A stretch of DNA of 64,000 bases from positions 24,510,692 to 24,574,691 of the forward strand of contig OX155961.1 of the NCBI GenBank assembly GCA_944548615.1, given 5' to 3'. The first letter of the stretch is position 1. Each line of letters starts with the position of its first letter. A program made the position numbers and the translations under genes. Positions 36,785 through 47,538 of this stretch are shown piece by piece. Source of the DNA: Micropterix aruncella (taxonomy: Eukaryota > Arthropoda > Insecta > Lepidoptera > Micropterigidae). The notes below the pieces were generated by a model. That model saw nothing but the letters and a program-made list of their open reading frames with translations, did not search any database and was not told the DNA's origin.

Positions 36785-36913
36785 TAAAAGTTTGACAAGC
36801 GTCGAGCGCGCTGCCCCATTTAGCGGTAGGTAAAATATCTAAAATTTTGTTTATACGCTAAATTTTAACTATCGCTAGATGGCGCAGCGCGCTCAACGCG
36901 TTTTATACTTTTA
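36785..36913. mobile_element. Foldback element (hairpin MITE), 54-bp arms
   Basis: Left arm 36785-36838 and right arm 36860-36913 are imperfect inverted copies (about 78% by eye) around a 21-base AT loop. They are built on 'GTCGAGCGCGCTGC' against 'GCAGCGCGCTCAACGC'. GC-rich arms in AT-rich flanks. No coding. Confidence 0.75.
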
Positions 36914-37734
36914 CGGTTAATACATATATTTTTTCAATTTTGAAATTTTTGAAACTTTTTTTGCATTTTTTTATTAAAAGTTGATTGTTTTCTAGTACTG
37001 ATTCACCCACAACAAAGATACCGGTTATTTAAAACTCACCATGTATATCAGATTAGTCGTTTTTATATTTCGATTACCTAATTTTTTATTTAATCCTAGC
37101 TAGGTAATTTAGCAGGTTGAATAAATTTTAAAGTATTAGATTTTTAAATTATAAATTTAAATATTATTGATTTAACATTTTAAAATGAGTCAATATAATC
37201 AAAGCATACGAGATCTAAGAGTGTCGTTACCAGGAAATTTCGAAAGTATTTTTCTCAACGGTTTCATATGTATTTTTGAACACTGAGCCCGATTTTAACT
37301 TTGCGACCTCTAAGATGAGCTAACTTCAGGAATCGCGAAAAACCGCAAAAAAATTGCATTACATTTAGTTTTTCGCTTATAATACATGCCCACATAAGAA
37401 CGCGAGTCAAACACACAAATGCGAACACGTCAATGTATTGGATAGCGTAGATGCCCACTGTACGAATGCTCCCTGTGGACGAATCCTATATATACCTGTT
37501 CTCCCCTATAGCATTTATGATATGCCGATATGCAACATTTTAATACTGGCGATACTTAAAAATCCTTATTAAAATGTACAAGTACTTACTAAAACCACAA
37601 ATTAAAATAATTAATAAAATGATCAAGAAAATATAAAATCAGAAAAAGTAAAAATAAATAAAAATGCTACTTAAAATTGTCAAAAAAATTGCCAAAAATT
37701 TTAAATATCACTTAAAATTTATAAACTCCTGGAT
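36914..37734. other. AT-rich intergenic stretch
   Basis: No recognised feature; weak frames only. Confidence 0.4.
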
Positions 37735-37910
37735 TGAATGGAAAGCTTTTTCTAATAAGAGTTCTTCTAGTAACTTTTTGAATAAGCTTTTCACTTGAAT
37801 TGTTTTTAAACTTTCCGCTAACCTGTTAAAGTATAATTTGTGTCTTGCCTTGCTGTGTTTAGATACATGGTATAAAAAAAATATTGGTCATAGCGGTTAG
37901 GTAAAGAAAA
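37735..37910 (-). pseudogene. LINE C-terminal fragment
   Basis: The minus strand reads 'KARHKLYFNRLAESLKTIQV', then 'LFKKLLEELLLEKAFHSIQE'. This is the end of a Jockey-type LINE protein ('NRLPE...FKK.LK..L...AFYS..EF'). Confidence 0.6.
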
Positions 37911-38167
37911 TGCAGAAATAAATATAAATTTTCCAAATTTACTGAATGAGAGGACAAACAACGATCAGCCAAAATTCGCGGAATAACTCTAACCCTGGAA
38001 AATGCCATAAAAATGGTCTAAAATATAGCAATACTTTCTTTTGTATTTGGCATATGCGAAAACATCAACAACAACGAAATTTCACGCGGTAATTAAAGCA
38101 CGTTTGTTTAAAAAGAAATTACGACATACTTTAGGGGTTCGTGCTCTATCATATTCTACAACTTGGG
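37911..38167. other. Unassigned stretch
   Basis: Contains 'TTTCACGCGGTAATT' near 38081, a short echo of the palindrome family, otherwise nothing. Confidence 0.3.
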
Positions 38168-38668
38168 TTGTCGACTACAGCGGGCGAGCCCGTCACCTCA
38201 GGAAGTTTTAACGATTAGTCGTTCTATCTCCCTGGAGTCTAGCTACGCCACAAGCCCGTAATAGGCCAACGCCTTAACCGCGAGATAGCCAGGAATGTTA
38301 CCCGGCGGGCCGACACTCACGCCCTTACTTCCAATTGTGACCAGATTACTCCGGTCTCTCGATTGGTTACGAGTTCGAGGTCGCTTGCGCGGTCCTCACC
38401 CTTACGAAGCGGTGAAACGGTGTTTACCGAAACTATCGCGGACCACAGCGTCCTTTGCCCGGCTGTTCACCCAGGATCGGATGGCCGATGGTCGTTTTAA
38501 GAGCAGTCGCCGTAAGTTCCGCAACCACCCGCGCTCTATAGGAAACAGTACTGCTTCCAGACTCCACCGACTGTTAGTCAGAGTGCACAGTCGATTGCCT
38601 TACGCCGCACGGTGCGCAGACCGTCCAGGAGCGCCAAAAGGTTCATTCCTAAGGGAAACTGACTGTAA
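38168..38668 (-). repeat. GC-rich repeat family R, unit 5 (minus)
   Basis: Starts at the hairpin GCGGG-CGAG-CCCGT (38180-38193) and continues through 'GACCAGATTACTCCGGTCTC', 'GAGTTCGAGGTCGCTTGCGC' and 'CTATAGGAAACAGTACTGC'. Truncated at the subfamily-specific end. The plus frame across it (38295-38705) is not conserved in other units. Confidence 0.8.
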
Positions 38669-38707
38669 GGCCAGAGTACTAGCCTATTCTACAGACACAC
38701 TTTAGTA

Positions 38708-39700
38708 TGCTGAGTTTATTTGTGGACAATCTTCAATTAACTATGACCCTAGTCGCCCTACGACGAAAGTCACCGAAGAAATGATAAAAAAATATTTTGA
38801 CGGAATGCCGTGTCATGGTTCGTTTCATGGTTCGTTTTCTTGCTGAAGTAGTGAATATTTTAAATTATCGCTTAGGGATCAAAAAGGTATCCGAAGGATG
38901 TGCACATAGAATGCTGACATACGCGCAGAACAATATACATTTTGCAACGCCCTTTCTATTTATTACAACGGGATCCTGACCGTTTTTCGGCTAGATCCGT
39001 AACTATGGACCAAACATATCTTCATAACTACGATACTGACACAAAACGACAGTCCTTGACCTGAAAACGACCGTCATCTCTAACTCCTAAGAAATTCAAG
39101 CTTATTTCATCTGCCGGTAATATCATGGGCTCTCTTTTCTGGAACAGTCAAGCGGACGTGATGGCTGCGGACGTAACGGGGCTGTATATGCTGAACAAAT
39201 AAAAGAAATTGAAACGAAATACTTGAAAAACAAGGAGGCACACTCGCTCAAATTGAGTAGCGTTCGTAGCCGCGTTGACACCGGTTATCCTCGTTGTTAC
39301 CGGTCATGCAGCATTGGGCGCGGTCAATACTTGGATGGGTGACCGCCTGAGTGTTTGACTGCGTGATGCTATAAATGCCCACCTAGAAGATGTTGCCGAT
39401 AGGTAGGTAACAAGGCGGGTTCCAGGAGAAGACATCAGCCTTGTGGGTAAAAAAAAAACATTTTTTTCTTTTTACCAAGGTAACGCCCCAGCATACAAGT
39501 CCACATATGCGACGACTGTCATTGAAAAAGCTGTCTTTGAAGTAATGGAACATCCTCCACAGATATTACTATTTATTTTCAATATTAAAGGAACACCTGA
39601 GAGGCCGCAAACTTGAAGATGATATCGCGGTAATAGCAGCAAGACAGGAATTTTTAGTAGATCGATTTGAAAAGTTTCCTATGAAGGGTAATTCATATTA
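38708..39700 (+). pseudogene. Mariner transposase, decayed, carrying a SINE
   Basis: 'KVTEEMIKKYF' near 38770-38802, 'RLGIKKVSEGCAHRMLT' near 38870-38920, then 'PKKFKLISSAGNIMGSLFW' near 39090-39145. After the SINE (39238-39462): 'GNAPAHKSTYATTVIEKAVF' (second Asp region, the Asp lost), and 'LKEHLRGRKLEDDIAVIAA' near 39580-39640. The block order is that of mariner-family transposases. The HPPYSPDLAP signature is reduced to 'EHPPQ'. Many shifts and stops. The N-terminal DNA-binding domain is largely absent. Confidence 0.8.
39238..39462 (+). mobile_element. 5S rRNA-derived SINE (SINE3-type)
   Basis: 39285-39372 resembles the 3' part of 5S rRNA: 'GGTCAATACTTGGATGGGTG' followed by ACCGCCTGAGTG is the strongly conserved loop/C-box region. 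It is followed by an unrelated body and an A10 tail at 39450-39459. The 5' half is diverged. It sits between two blocks of the mariner transposase, so it inserted into that element. A 5S pseudogene is an alternative, but the A-tail and extra body favour a SINE. Confidence 0.75.
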
Positions 39701-40114
39701 GATAAAATACATATAAAGCAAATAAACCTAAAAGGTGACTGTGTCGAAAAATAAAAGAACATTAATTAAAAGTTAACTTTGTCGTACTCATTATCACTTT
39801 TATTGAACGCCGTAGTACACTCTGAAAAGTTTTAAGTTCATTAAAAAATTTCCTCGACTTTGAGATTAAATTTGCTACGTTAAACGGCCACGGTTGATAG
39901 AAAAAAAAACAAACAAAAGCAAGTTAGAAAATTTTCATTAATTTCACTGTGACGATCCTAACTTATTTGAGAGTTTTACAAAATGAAATTAGAAATAAAT
40001 GCACGATGAAATTAAATTAAAATATTTAGTTATTGTAGCTGTAAAAACGGGACAAATAAATAATGTTACTTTGAATAAGAAATCGAAAAATATCGCAGTT
40101 GTTTAATATTATAA
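39701..40114. other. AT-rich stretch, mariner 3' flank
   Basis: 'AATAAAAGAACATT' and 'ACTTTTATTGAA' echo 43753-43805 after the second mariner, so part of this is the 3' end of the element. No terminal inverted repeat was pinned. Confidence 0.4.
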
Positions 40115-40300
40115 ATAAGATAAAAACATATTTAAGGCGTGAAATTTGTAACATCCAACATGTCGGCGATTTTGTAAACGCCGTTGGCCAGGGTAGACAA
40201 TAATCTGGAGAACGGCGGTTGCAACATCGCCGAAACGTCGGATGTTACATTTTTTACTCGGTAAATTCGTTTTTATCTTAATTATAATATTACTCGGGTA
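40115..40300. repeat. Palindrome family, older inverted copy
   Basis: Two arms face each other around 40200-40215 ('GCCAGGGTAGAC' / 'CTGGAGAACGGCGG'). Both contain variants of 'CCGAAACGTCGGATGTTAC' and end outward in 'TAAGATAAAAAC' / 'GTTTTTATCTTA'. Same architecture as 46155-46337 but diverged. Confidence 0.7.
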
Positions 40301-40319
40301 TTCCTGCATTCTCGCTTAA

Positions 40320-40550
40320 CCCCTCCTATGGCGGGGTAAAATTTCTGCCTGGGATAGTTTTGAGCATAACTTTTAAACTACTATACGGATCGTAAAAAGA
40401 ATAACTGCAAAATGATCACATTGAAATTTGAAATATTATAACGTTACAACATTATCTCGTAAAACAATTAAGATAATAATGAATAAATATTACAGTTAGC
40501 ACAGCGCGGAAAGCGTCTAACCAAAAATGGTTAGCTCACATAGGAAGGGT
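40320..40550. mobile_element. piggyBac-type MITE, degenerate right end
   Basis: TTAA at 40316-40319 is followed by CCCCTCCTATG; the right end reversed is ACCCTTCCTATGTG. The interior matches 31403-31708. The right-hand TTAA is lost (GTACGA). Confidence 0.65.
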
Positions 40551-40774
40551 ACGAAGAAATATTATGTATATTTTCGTAATTAATTTAAATTGTTATATTT
40601 AATAATTGCTTACAGTTACCTGCGACCAGTTGATTGAAAATACAAAATGTAAAAAGCACTGACTAAAACCAGGGAATCAATCAAATTAACATTAAAGAGC
40701 ATAACAAATTATTATCTAACCTACATTTTATAAACTAAGAGTAATCAAAATAATAATCACACGTACAACCTCAA

Positions 40775-40950
40775 GTTCCGGGACACGAAAATGTGCAGGT
40801 TTTGACAAGAGGCATAGAAAACTTCCCTGCACCTCATATGCGAGTGTGGCCCACTAATGCGTAAAAGATACACCACTTGGGTGGTCATTACCTCCAACCT
40901 GATTAAGTAAAACAATCTGGCGCCAAAAGCCTGTTGCGGTTACTAAATGA
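40775..40950 (+). pseudogene. LINE C-terminal cysteine motif fragment (RNase H-type LINE)
   Basis: With one shift it reads 'CRFCQEAEETSLHLICECGP' and 'LMRKRYTTLGGHYLQPDQV', the C-terminal CCHC region found after the RNase H domain of I-clade-type LINEs. A related motif is at 27557-27610. Flanking domains are absent. Confidence 0.6.
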
Positions 40951-42250
40951 TACGAGGCATAGCGCAGAACTATATCAGGTGGTGAACACAATAGATCAGT
41001 AATAGTCACAGTGTTACAAGGTTCCTAAAGACCTTAGAAAAGCACGAAAGAACAAAATCAAAAATCAAAATAATAAGAAATTAGTTTAAGTAATCGATAA
41101 AATATTAAAACTTATAAAATGCATAACACTGAAAATAAGCCTTAAAAACAGTAAAAACACGAGCATCAATAATTCATTATTAAATAAAAATATAATAATA
41201 AGAAAAATATTATTTAAAACATGGCAGTAAACACATCTTTTTTTTTAAATATGTATAAAATCGCCTTTGTATGATTATTATAATAACGTATTATTGAAAA
41301 AAAAATAGATATATAACAAAAGTATATAATTAAAACGGGAAGAGAAAATATGTATCTAATATCATATTGATATGAATTTAAACAAATAGAATTAAAGAAA
41401 TATGTTAAAAATATAATTATCAGTTTACGATAGAAAAATGACACTATTTTTAAATAATTGAATATTATGGTGTTTAGGCAAGAATTCCAATTAATGTTTT
41501 AAATTTTGCCGCAGAACGACTCAAATAATTCTAAATTATGCAGAACATTATAAAAGAAACAAGTTTAGTTTCCTTATGTATTTAAAAAACTAAAATAGAC
41601 AAAAATCCTTGACCGAAGACTAGAAGTGAACAAATTTTGTTTAATAACTGTTATTATGTACTTTTTGAGTCACGCAGTAAAAGTAGTCTGAGTCAATAGT
41701 TTTCTACTCCCGTTCAAATAGTCGACCAGCGTAATAATTATACTTGACAGTAAATATCTATTTGAGGTACAAATATACATATGCGTGTTCTAACTAAACT
41801 TATGTGGGTTTAGCTTATAATTAAATCGGCTTTTCTTTTATTTCATAACAAAGTCGAATTTTATCGCATTGAGGTGAATATTCCTTACTCCAATTTTGTA
41901 GATATTTTATTTATTTTACTTGCTATCTTGTGAGCTACACGTCAGCAATTTGTCATGGGCATTATATAAAACACACGCGGACAGTCATATACTCCTTCAT
42001 TGCTAACTATTGCTCCTCTGTAAATATTGTTTTAAAATAGTAATGGCGTGTTAGCCGAATGCGCAATTATTTGAATAATTTATTTTTTTCAAAACGGCAA
42101 TTAGTCGGATATGAAATATTTCATATTCAAGGCACTTATCTAAACCTTTTATTCCTTTTTTGATAAATTGTAAAACCATTCTCATATATTATTTGTGGTT
42201 TTACCAATATTGCTCTTTTATATACTTACATGTATTGTAGGCACCATTCA
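40951..42250. other. AT-rich intergenic stretch
   Basis: About 1.3 kb of A/T-rich DNA with only short frames. No TIRs, tails or matches recognised. Confidence 0.4.
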
Positions 42251-42790
42251 TACTTATAAATTAGATTGATAAATTTTCTGGTCACAGATATTCTGGATAT
42301 AAAAAAAACGGTTTTGCAACCCCAAAACTTTCCCGGCAAGCAGACAAGGCTCTCCAACCCCCAACAACTACCCCCTTCTCAAAACACCTAAATAGTTGCA
42401 CACTCTTTGGAACCATATATAAATAAATACAGGAAAGCACAGCTAATACATATGTTATTTTATTTTATAATCAAAACTGTTTTTCCTGTGTATTTTTTAA
42501 TTAATCCGACTGATGTGACCTACTTATAAATTAGATTGATAAATTTTCTGGTCACAGATATTCTGGATATAAAAAAAACGGTTTTGCAACCCCAAAACTT
42601 TCCCGGCAAGCAGACAAGGCTCTCCAACCCCCAACAACTACCCCCTTCTCAAAACACCTAAATAGTTGCACACTCTTTGGAACCATATATAAATAAATAC
42701 AGGAAAGCACAGCTAATACATATGTTATTTTATTTTATAATCAAAACTGTTTTTCCTGTGTATTTTTTAATTAATCCGACTGATGTGACC
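42251..42790 (+). repeat. Exact tandem duplication, 2 x 270 bp
   Basis: 42251-42520 and 42521-42790 look identical base for base, each running from TACTTATAAATTAG to CTGATGTGACC. The unit contains a C-rich part (near 42350-42400) that is the reverse complement of the G-rich repeat at 46.9 and 54.2 kb. Confidence 0.95.
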
Positions 42791-42905
42791 CGTCCATCAT
42801 TGGATGCAAGGCTACCCACGGCGGAATGTGAGCGATCCAATATTGGATATGAAATCCAACATAAACTATCACAGGCAGAAGTGACGGCTGAATTTTTACC
42901 CCGCG
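42781..42905 (+). repeat. Dispersed repeat module M1
   Basis: 'CGTCCATCATTGGATGCAAG' to 'TTTACCCCGCGATAAGAG' recurs at 58648-58770 with few differences. An open frame crosses it but I recognise no protein. Confidence 0.75.
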
Positions 42906-43024
42906 ATAAGAGTCGCTTGTTTGCATGTTGTAAAGGCGTGTTGGCGAAAATGTTTAAAACAAAATTTTACGCGATAATTAAATAATTAATTTGCTTGCTT
43001 ATTGATTTTCGGAGCGATTATATC

Positions 43025-43720
43025 AAGAATACGAGATATGGGCTGATGCTCCCCATATTCTAGAGTTGCACGGTGGTGAGCCGAGCTTAGGTGTGGAAGA
43101 ACTTTAACTAACGATGGCCCTACCTCGGGTCGTCCTACGGCGGCAGTCACTAAAGATATGGTTGAAAAAGTGGAAAAAAATGTTCTAAGAGGATCGTCAT
43201 ATCATTGCTCGATTTATTGCTGAAGAAGTGAAGATTTTCATAGGTAGTGAGCATAGTATTTTATATGATCGCTTAGGAATGAAAAAATATATCCCCACGC
43301 TGGATATCTAGAATAAAATAAAATAAATAAAATAAAATAAAATAAAGTATACGGACGTGCAGAAAAAACTAAACAGAAGGGTTCGCAGCGCATTTTGCAT
43401 TTGTTCCGAAAGTATTTTGACCGTTTTTGGCTCAATTTATGATTACGGACAAACATGGCTTTACCATTACGTTCTCTGACCCAACTGTATTCAAAACCCT
43501 TTATTTTGCATACATCCGCAGCGTATTAGAGTTTGCATCTTCGATCTCTACTGACCGGACTTTGCTCTTAGTGATTTCTATCTATTTTTAAAATTAAAGG
43601 AGCATTTGAGAGGTAGACATTTTGTTGATGATTACGCGGTAACAGCCGCAGTGCACGATTTTCTAAAAAATCGGGATGAAGAGTTTTTGGGAAGGATATT
43701 TTATGTTTAGAAAAAAGGGC
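43025..43720 (+). pseudogene. Mariner transposase, second decayed copy
   Basis: 'AAVTKDMVEKV' near 43147-43170, 'RFIAEEVKI' near 43208-43236, 'YDRLGMKKY' near 43264-43292, then an A-rich (AATAAA)n insertion (43311-43353). Later 'FALSDFYLFLKLKEHLRGRH' and 'FVDDYAVTAAVHDFL' near 43560-43665 mark the third acidic region and C-terminus. Related to the copy at 38.7-39.7 kb. Frameshifts throughout and most of the catalytic core is unreadable. Confidence 0.75.
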
Positions 43721-44234
43721 ATAAACCTAAAAGCTGACCATGTACAAAAACAAGAGAACATTCCATAAAAATTAATTTCATCATACTTATTATAACTTTT
43801 TATTCAAATCCGTAGTATTGTCCATCGCTGTTACGTTATATTTTATATTTGTAACAATTTGTATTTGTCTCATTGAAATCGACCGTCCAGAAAATAGCCT
43901 AACCTAATTAAATCAAAGTTTAACTTAATATGTCTTTTGTTTCAGAAATTATGAATTTCCAAATGACACTAGATGGCAGCGCCAAAAATGGTTCCAGCAG
44001 TTCATTGGTTATCTACTACAATTCTGTTAATCAGTTTTGTGGCGGTTGCCTCGAATTACGTTGGTAAGTAACTTTATATGAAATCGAAGACTGCCGCGGT
44101 TGTCATTTTGAATATGATTAAATGTGTATATTACAAAGTGAGAGGTTATATTTTGAATATTCAGTTTCAGATATATATACGAATATCACAATATATATAC
44201 GAAAATCTGTTGTATGTCCACAAGAATATTGACA
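43721..44234. other. AT-rich stretch
   Basis: 43753-43805 is the mariner 3' flank. 'AGTTCATTGGTTATCTACTA' and following bases near 43995 start an open run ('VPAVHWLSTTI') ending at a GTAAGT at 44064; too short and contextless to call an exon. Confidence 0.3.
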
Positions 44235-44576
44235 AGTTTAAAAAAAAAAGCGACACTCATAATGTTAATACTAGACATAAGCATAACCTTGACGTGCTAC
44301 TCGTCTCCACAAAATAAGCAATTCTTTTTTGGGACAATGTATACGCTTCTATAACAAACTTCCTCATACTATTAGAGAACTATCTGTAAATAGGTTTAAA
44401 GCTACCATCAAAGCAAAATTGTATAAAAAAGCATACTATACAATATCTGATTATGTAAATGACAAAACGGCTTGGGAGTAAGGCTTGGATGAATCATAAG
44501 AACATAAATTAAAAATAATATTTAATTGTGTCTATATGAATAAAGAACATTTTGATTTTGATTTTGACAGACTTTT
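44235..44576 (+). pseudogene. Jockey-type LINE C-terminus with (TTTTGA)n tail
   Basis: 'VNTRHKHNLDVLLVSTK', then after a shift 'LGQCIRFYNKLPHTIRELSV', 'NRFKATIKAKLYKKAYYTI' and 'SDYVNDKTAWE' with a stop at 44479-44481. These match the conserved Jockey-type end (TR..N.LD..., Y.KLP..I, AYY...D...D...W). A short UTR, AATAAAG near 44540 and a (TTTTGA)3 tail follow. Confidence 0.75.
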
Positions 44577-45419
44577 ACATAAAAAAAAAAAAAGTTTTGC
44601 TCAAAGAAGTGTTCGTAGATACGTCCGTTCGTTTACTCGCACCTGTATCTCAGAACCTATAAGATAGAATATATAGTTTCTATGTTAGGATCTATATTTT
44701 ATTATTTTTTCCTATTTTATGATTATTTTAATACTTCTCTGTTAAGGTAGTCATTGAAATGCCATTTATTATTTTTACAAAGAAGGAATTTTATTTTTTT
44801 ATTATTCATTATGATTACATTTATCTATATTCAAGCAATTATGACTATGTATATATTATCTATTTGCACATCATTTTTATTTATATATGGTTAACGTTTT
44901 ATATTTTCAATTGTACCTACATTTTTCAGCGTATAATAATTAATAATAGATATTAGTATTCAGTATTCAATTTATTCATTCAGAATATACAATAAAAGCA
45001 TGAATTATGAATTAAAGCTAATTATCCCATATTAAAATTCGTCAGTTGCTAGTAATATATAATTATATGTAGATATAAAACTATTTAAGCATAAACATTA
45101 TTTCGACAATAGCGTTGACTAAAGTCGGCTTTACACGGCAGTCAAATAAAAAAAAAAAATAGAGCTGAATCCATGTAAATGAGTATACTCATAAAATAGG
45201 TAATTATTATAGGAATATTAATAGTCATATTGGCACTTTATACGAAAAATAATCACAAAATAGAAAGTATCAAAACAAAATTGGAAAAAAATAACGTATG
45301 TATATGATCAGGTATGTTACGTTACACATTGTAATAAACATATTAAATATTAAATTCATAATATTATTATTAAACAATAAGAACTAAAATAAGGTACCTG
45401 AAAGTTACACATTAATTTT
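44577..45419. other. AT-rich intergenic stretch
   Basis: Low complexity; a poly-A run near 44580. Nothing else recognised. Confidence 0.4.
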
Positions 45420-45650
45420 ATTCCCATTTGAAAGAATTTGCATGCTCAAAAAAATCACCCAGCTTATAGAAAGCATGTGTGGATTGCAGCTTTTGTTTAA
45501 TAAATCTTTTAAACGCCTTTGTTTCCATCTTTCTTGTGGAGAGTGGTAGCTGGTTTAAGAGCTTATAGCTCAAATATCCAAAGGACTTTTGTGTCTGCGT
45601 AAGGCAAATATGACTATGAATTCTGTAAATTTTATTATGTTCGTTTCATT
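45420..45650 (-). pseudogene. LINE C-terminal fragment
   Basis: The minus strand reads 'LTQTQKSFGYLSYKLLNQLP', then 'METKAFKRFIKQKLQSTHAF', 'YKLGDFF'. It fits the terminal 'SF...YN.LP...F...L....YS..EFL' pattern of LINE proteins. Confidence 0.6.
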
Positions 45651-46154
45651 ACTTAGTTTTTATATAGGGTCATAGATATAGTTACAACAATTTAAATTTC
45701 CGCCTTAGAACAGGATACAACCTAGTTAAATGAAATTAAAATATGATGACTAGCAACAGTTTTGGCGTATCATGTCATCAGTTTTTTGCTACTGGATTTA
45801 TGTCTACGAAATGTTTATTGTACATGTCCATTTCACTGTAAATGGCTGTGAATTACAATTTAAAATTAAAATTAAAAATTAAATAAGTTAGGAACATTTA
45901 TCTCTAGGCAGGAAGATGGTTACCGGCATACGACTCGGTATAGTATCTTCTGTAGCATCTCTTGCTCTTTTGTTTTGTTTCTCACTTTCTTTATCTCTTT
46001 TAGTTTTAATTCTATTCTACTTAGGTCTTATAGATTTAGCGGAATTTTATGTTTAATTTTAATGGCGATTATTTAATGGAATTTGAATATTTTTTTTTGA
46101 ATACCACATTTAAGGGCGATTTAGTTTTATGAGCATTTTACTACAACGTATAAT
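45651..46154. other. AT-rich intergenic stretch
   Basis: Nothing recognised. Confidence 0.4.
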
Positions 46155-46337
46155 TTATAAATAGGATAGAAAACGAATTTACCGCGTGAAATTTGTAGGA
46201 CCCGACGTTTCGGTGACGTTGCAGCCGCCGTTGTCTAGGGTAGACAGTCTACCCTAGACAACGGCGGCTGCAACGTCACCGAAACGTCGGGTCCTACAAA
46301 TTTCACGCGGTAAATTCGTTTTCTATCCTATTTATAA
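46155..46337. repeat. Perfect palindrome, 91-bp arms, one-base centre
   Basis: 46155-46245 is the exact reverse complement of 46247-46337, around A at 46246. Each arm contains CAACGGCGGCTGCAACGTC, CCGAAACGTCGG and TTTCACGCGGTAAATTCG. Outside the arms 46338-46370 continues into 'CAAACAACCGCGATAGTCTT', also seen at 3.2 and 63.9 kb. It behaves like two terminal repeats joined head to head. Confidence 0.9.
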
Positions 46338-46439
46338 TGTCAAACAACCGCGATAGTCTTCGATTTTATATAACGTATAATTTATTGTATTACTAGAGCC
46401 ATGTCCACTCTAGAATGGATTAGTCCAACTTGGGTGAGA

Positions 46440-46990
46440 GGATCGAAAAATCACGTGGTTAACTGTCATTTTGATTCCAAGATAAATGTTTTTTTTTAAA
46501 ATATTGTATTTGAAATCGGCCCATCGGGGCATGCTAGCCATACTTCAATCTCGAAATATTGGACTTATAGACTTGAAATAAGTACTTAGAGACTTGAATA
46601 AGGTACACAAGTGTCTTTTTGGCCCAAAACATGACAAACTTTGGTTGAAATATCTCACATACTAGCGACACAAATAATTTTTAAACTCCGCAAAATTTAT
46701 GAAACGATAAAATCATATAGGAAAAATACTATTTTAATGCCACGGAAAAAAATTAAACTATAACACAAAGGATATACTACTAAATTCTACAAAAATCTTT
46801 CATTCGCGATTTTAATCGAATTTATTTACTATCGGTTGGGATTGGCGCGCGCGGGGTAGGGAGTTGAGGTTGGTGTTAGGGGGGGGGGGGGGGGTTGTTG
46901 CACGGCGAAGGGTGCTTTTCTACCTGCCAGGAAGTGTTAGGGTGACCCAACCGATTTTTTTGTTAATTTTAATTTTACTAATATTTTGTT
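46440..46990 (+). repeat. G-rich dispersed repeat (family T), long copy
   Basis: Contains 'TGAAATCGGCCCATCGGGGC', 'CTCGAAATATTGGACTTATA', then a poly-G of about 18 (46877-46894) and the end 'AGGGTGACCCAACCGATTTT'. Parts recur at 49690-49860 and 54030-54275 and, inverted, in the 42.3-kb unit. Confidence 0.65.
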
Positions 46991-47538
46991 TAATTTAGGT
47001 GTACTTTATAATAACCGATATTGGTATTGATATACATAGTTTCCATCTGGGCATTATTAGTAGATACCCTTATAAAGTACTAGAATTCGTCAATACAAAT
47101 GGAAGGTAATGCCATATGAAATAGTGCCCGTCTGCTACGAGCTTTTCGTGGCGAGCATTGCTCAATTAAAATGGCCTCCGCGAGAACTAACCTATTAAAA
47201 GGCGGAAGCGGGCGCGGTGGTGGCCTATTGCAAACGGCGGCAGATATTCCAAATTTATGAAGCGAGCTCGTTACGTCATTCCTGCTTAATTAATAACTCT
47301 ACAATGTCGGAGACAACCCTACGCCAGTGCCCGCCGATGACACTTATTATAACAGTGAATAACCTAGAATGAAATTATATAACCTGCAGTGTGTACGGTC
47401 ATATTGGGACAGTTCATTTACAAGGGTGGTAGGGTCAAAATATTTTTCGATCGTTACCTAAGGACTTGTCATCCTAGGAAATTTAAACCCATACATTTTA
47501 AATAAATAATATAAATTTAAATAATCGACATCTCGATT
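46991..47538. other. GC-balanced unique-looking stretch
   Basis: 47100-47350 has higher GC and no match inside the window. No exon was supported. Confidence 0.35.

Noticed and set aside
38295..38705. 136-codon plus-strand frame in R unit 5
   Set aside because: Part of it is also open in unit 3, but frames break in the other units and no protein family is recognised. Shared openness follows from recent common ancestry.
46155..46337. Hammerhead ribozyme in the palindrome arms
   Set aside because: Penelope-like terminal repeats often hold hammerheads, and CCGAAACGTCGG looks like the 3' core, but no CTGANGA core lies upstream in any copy. A search with the Rfam hammerhead models would settle it.
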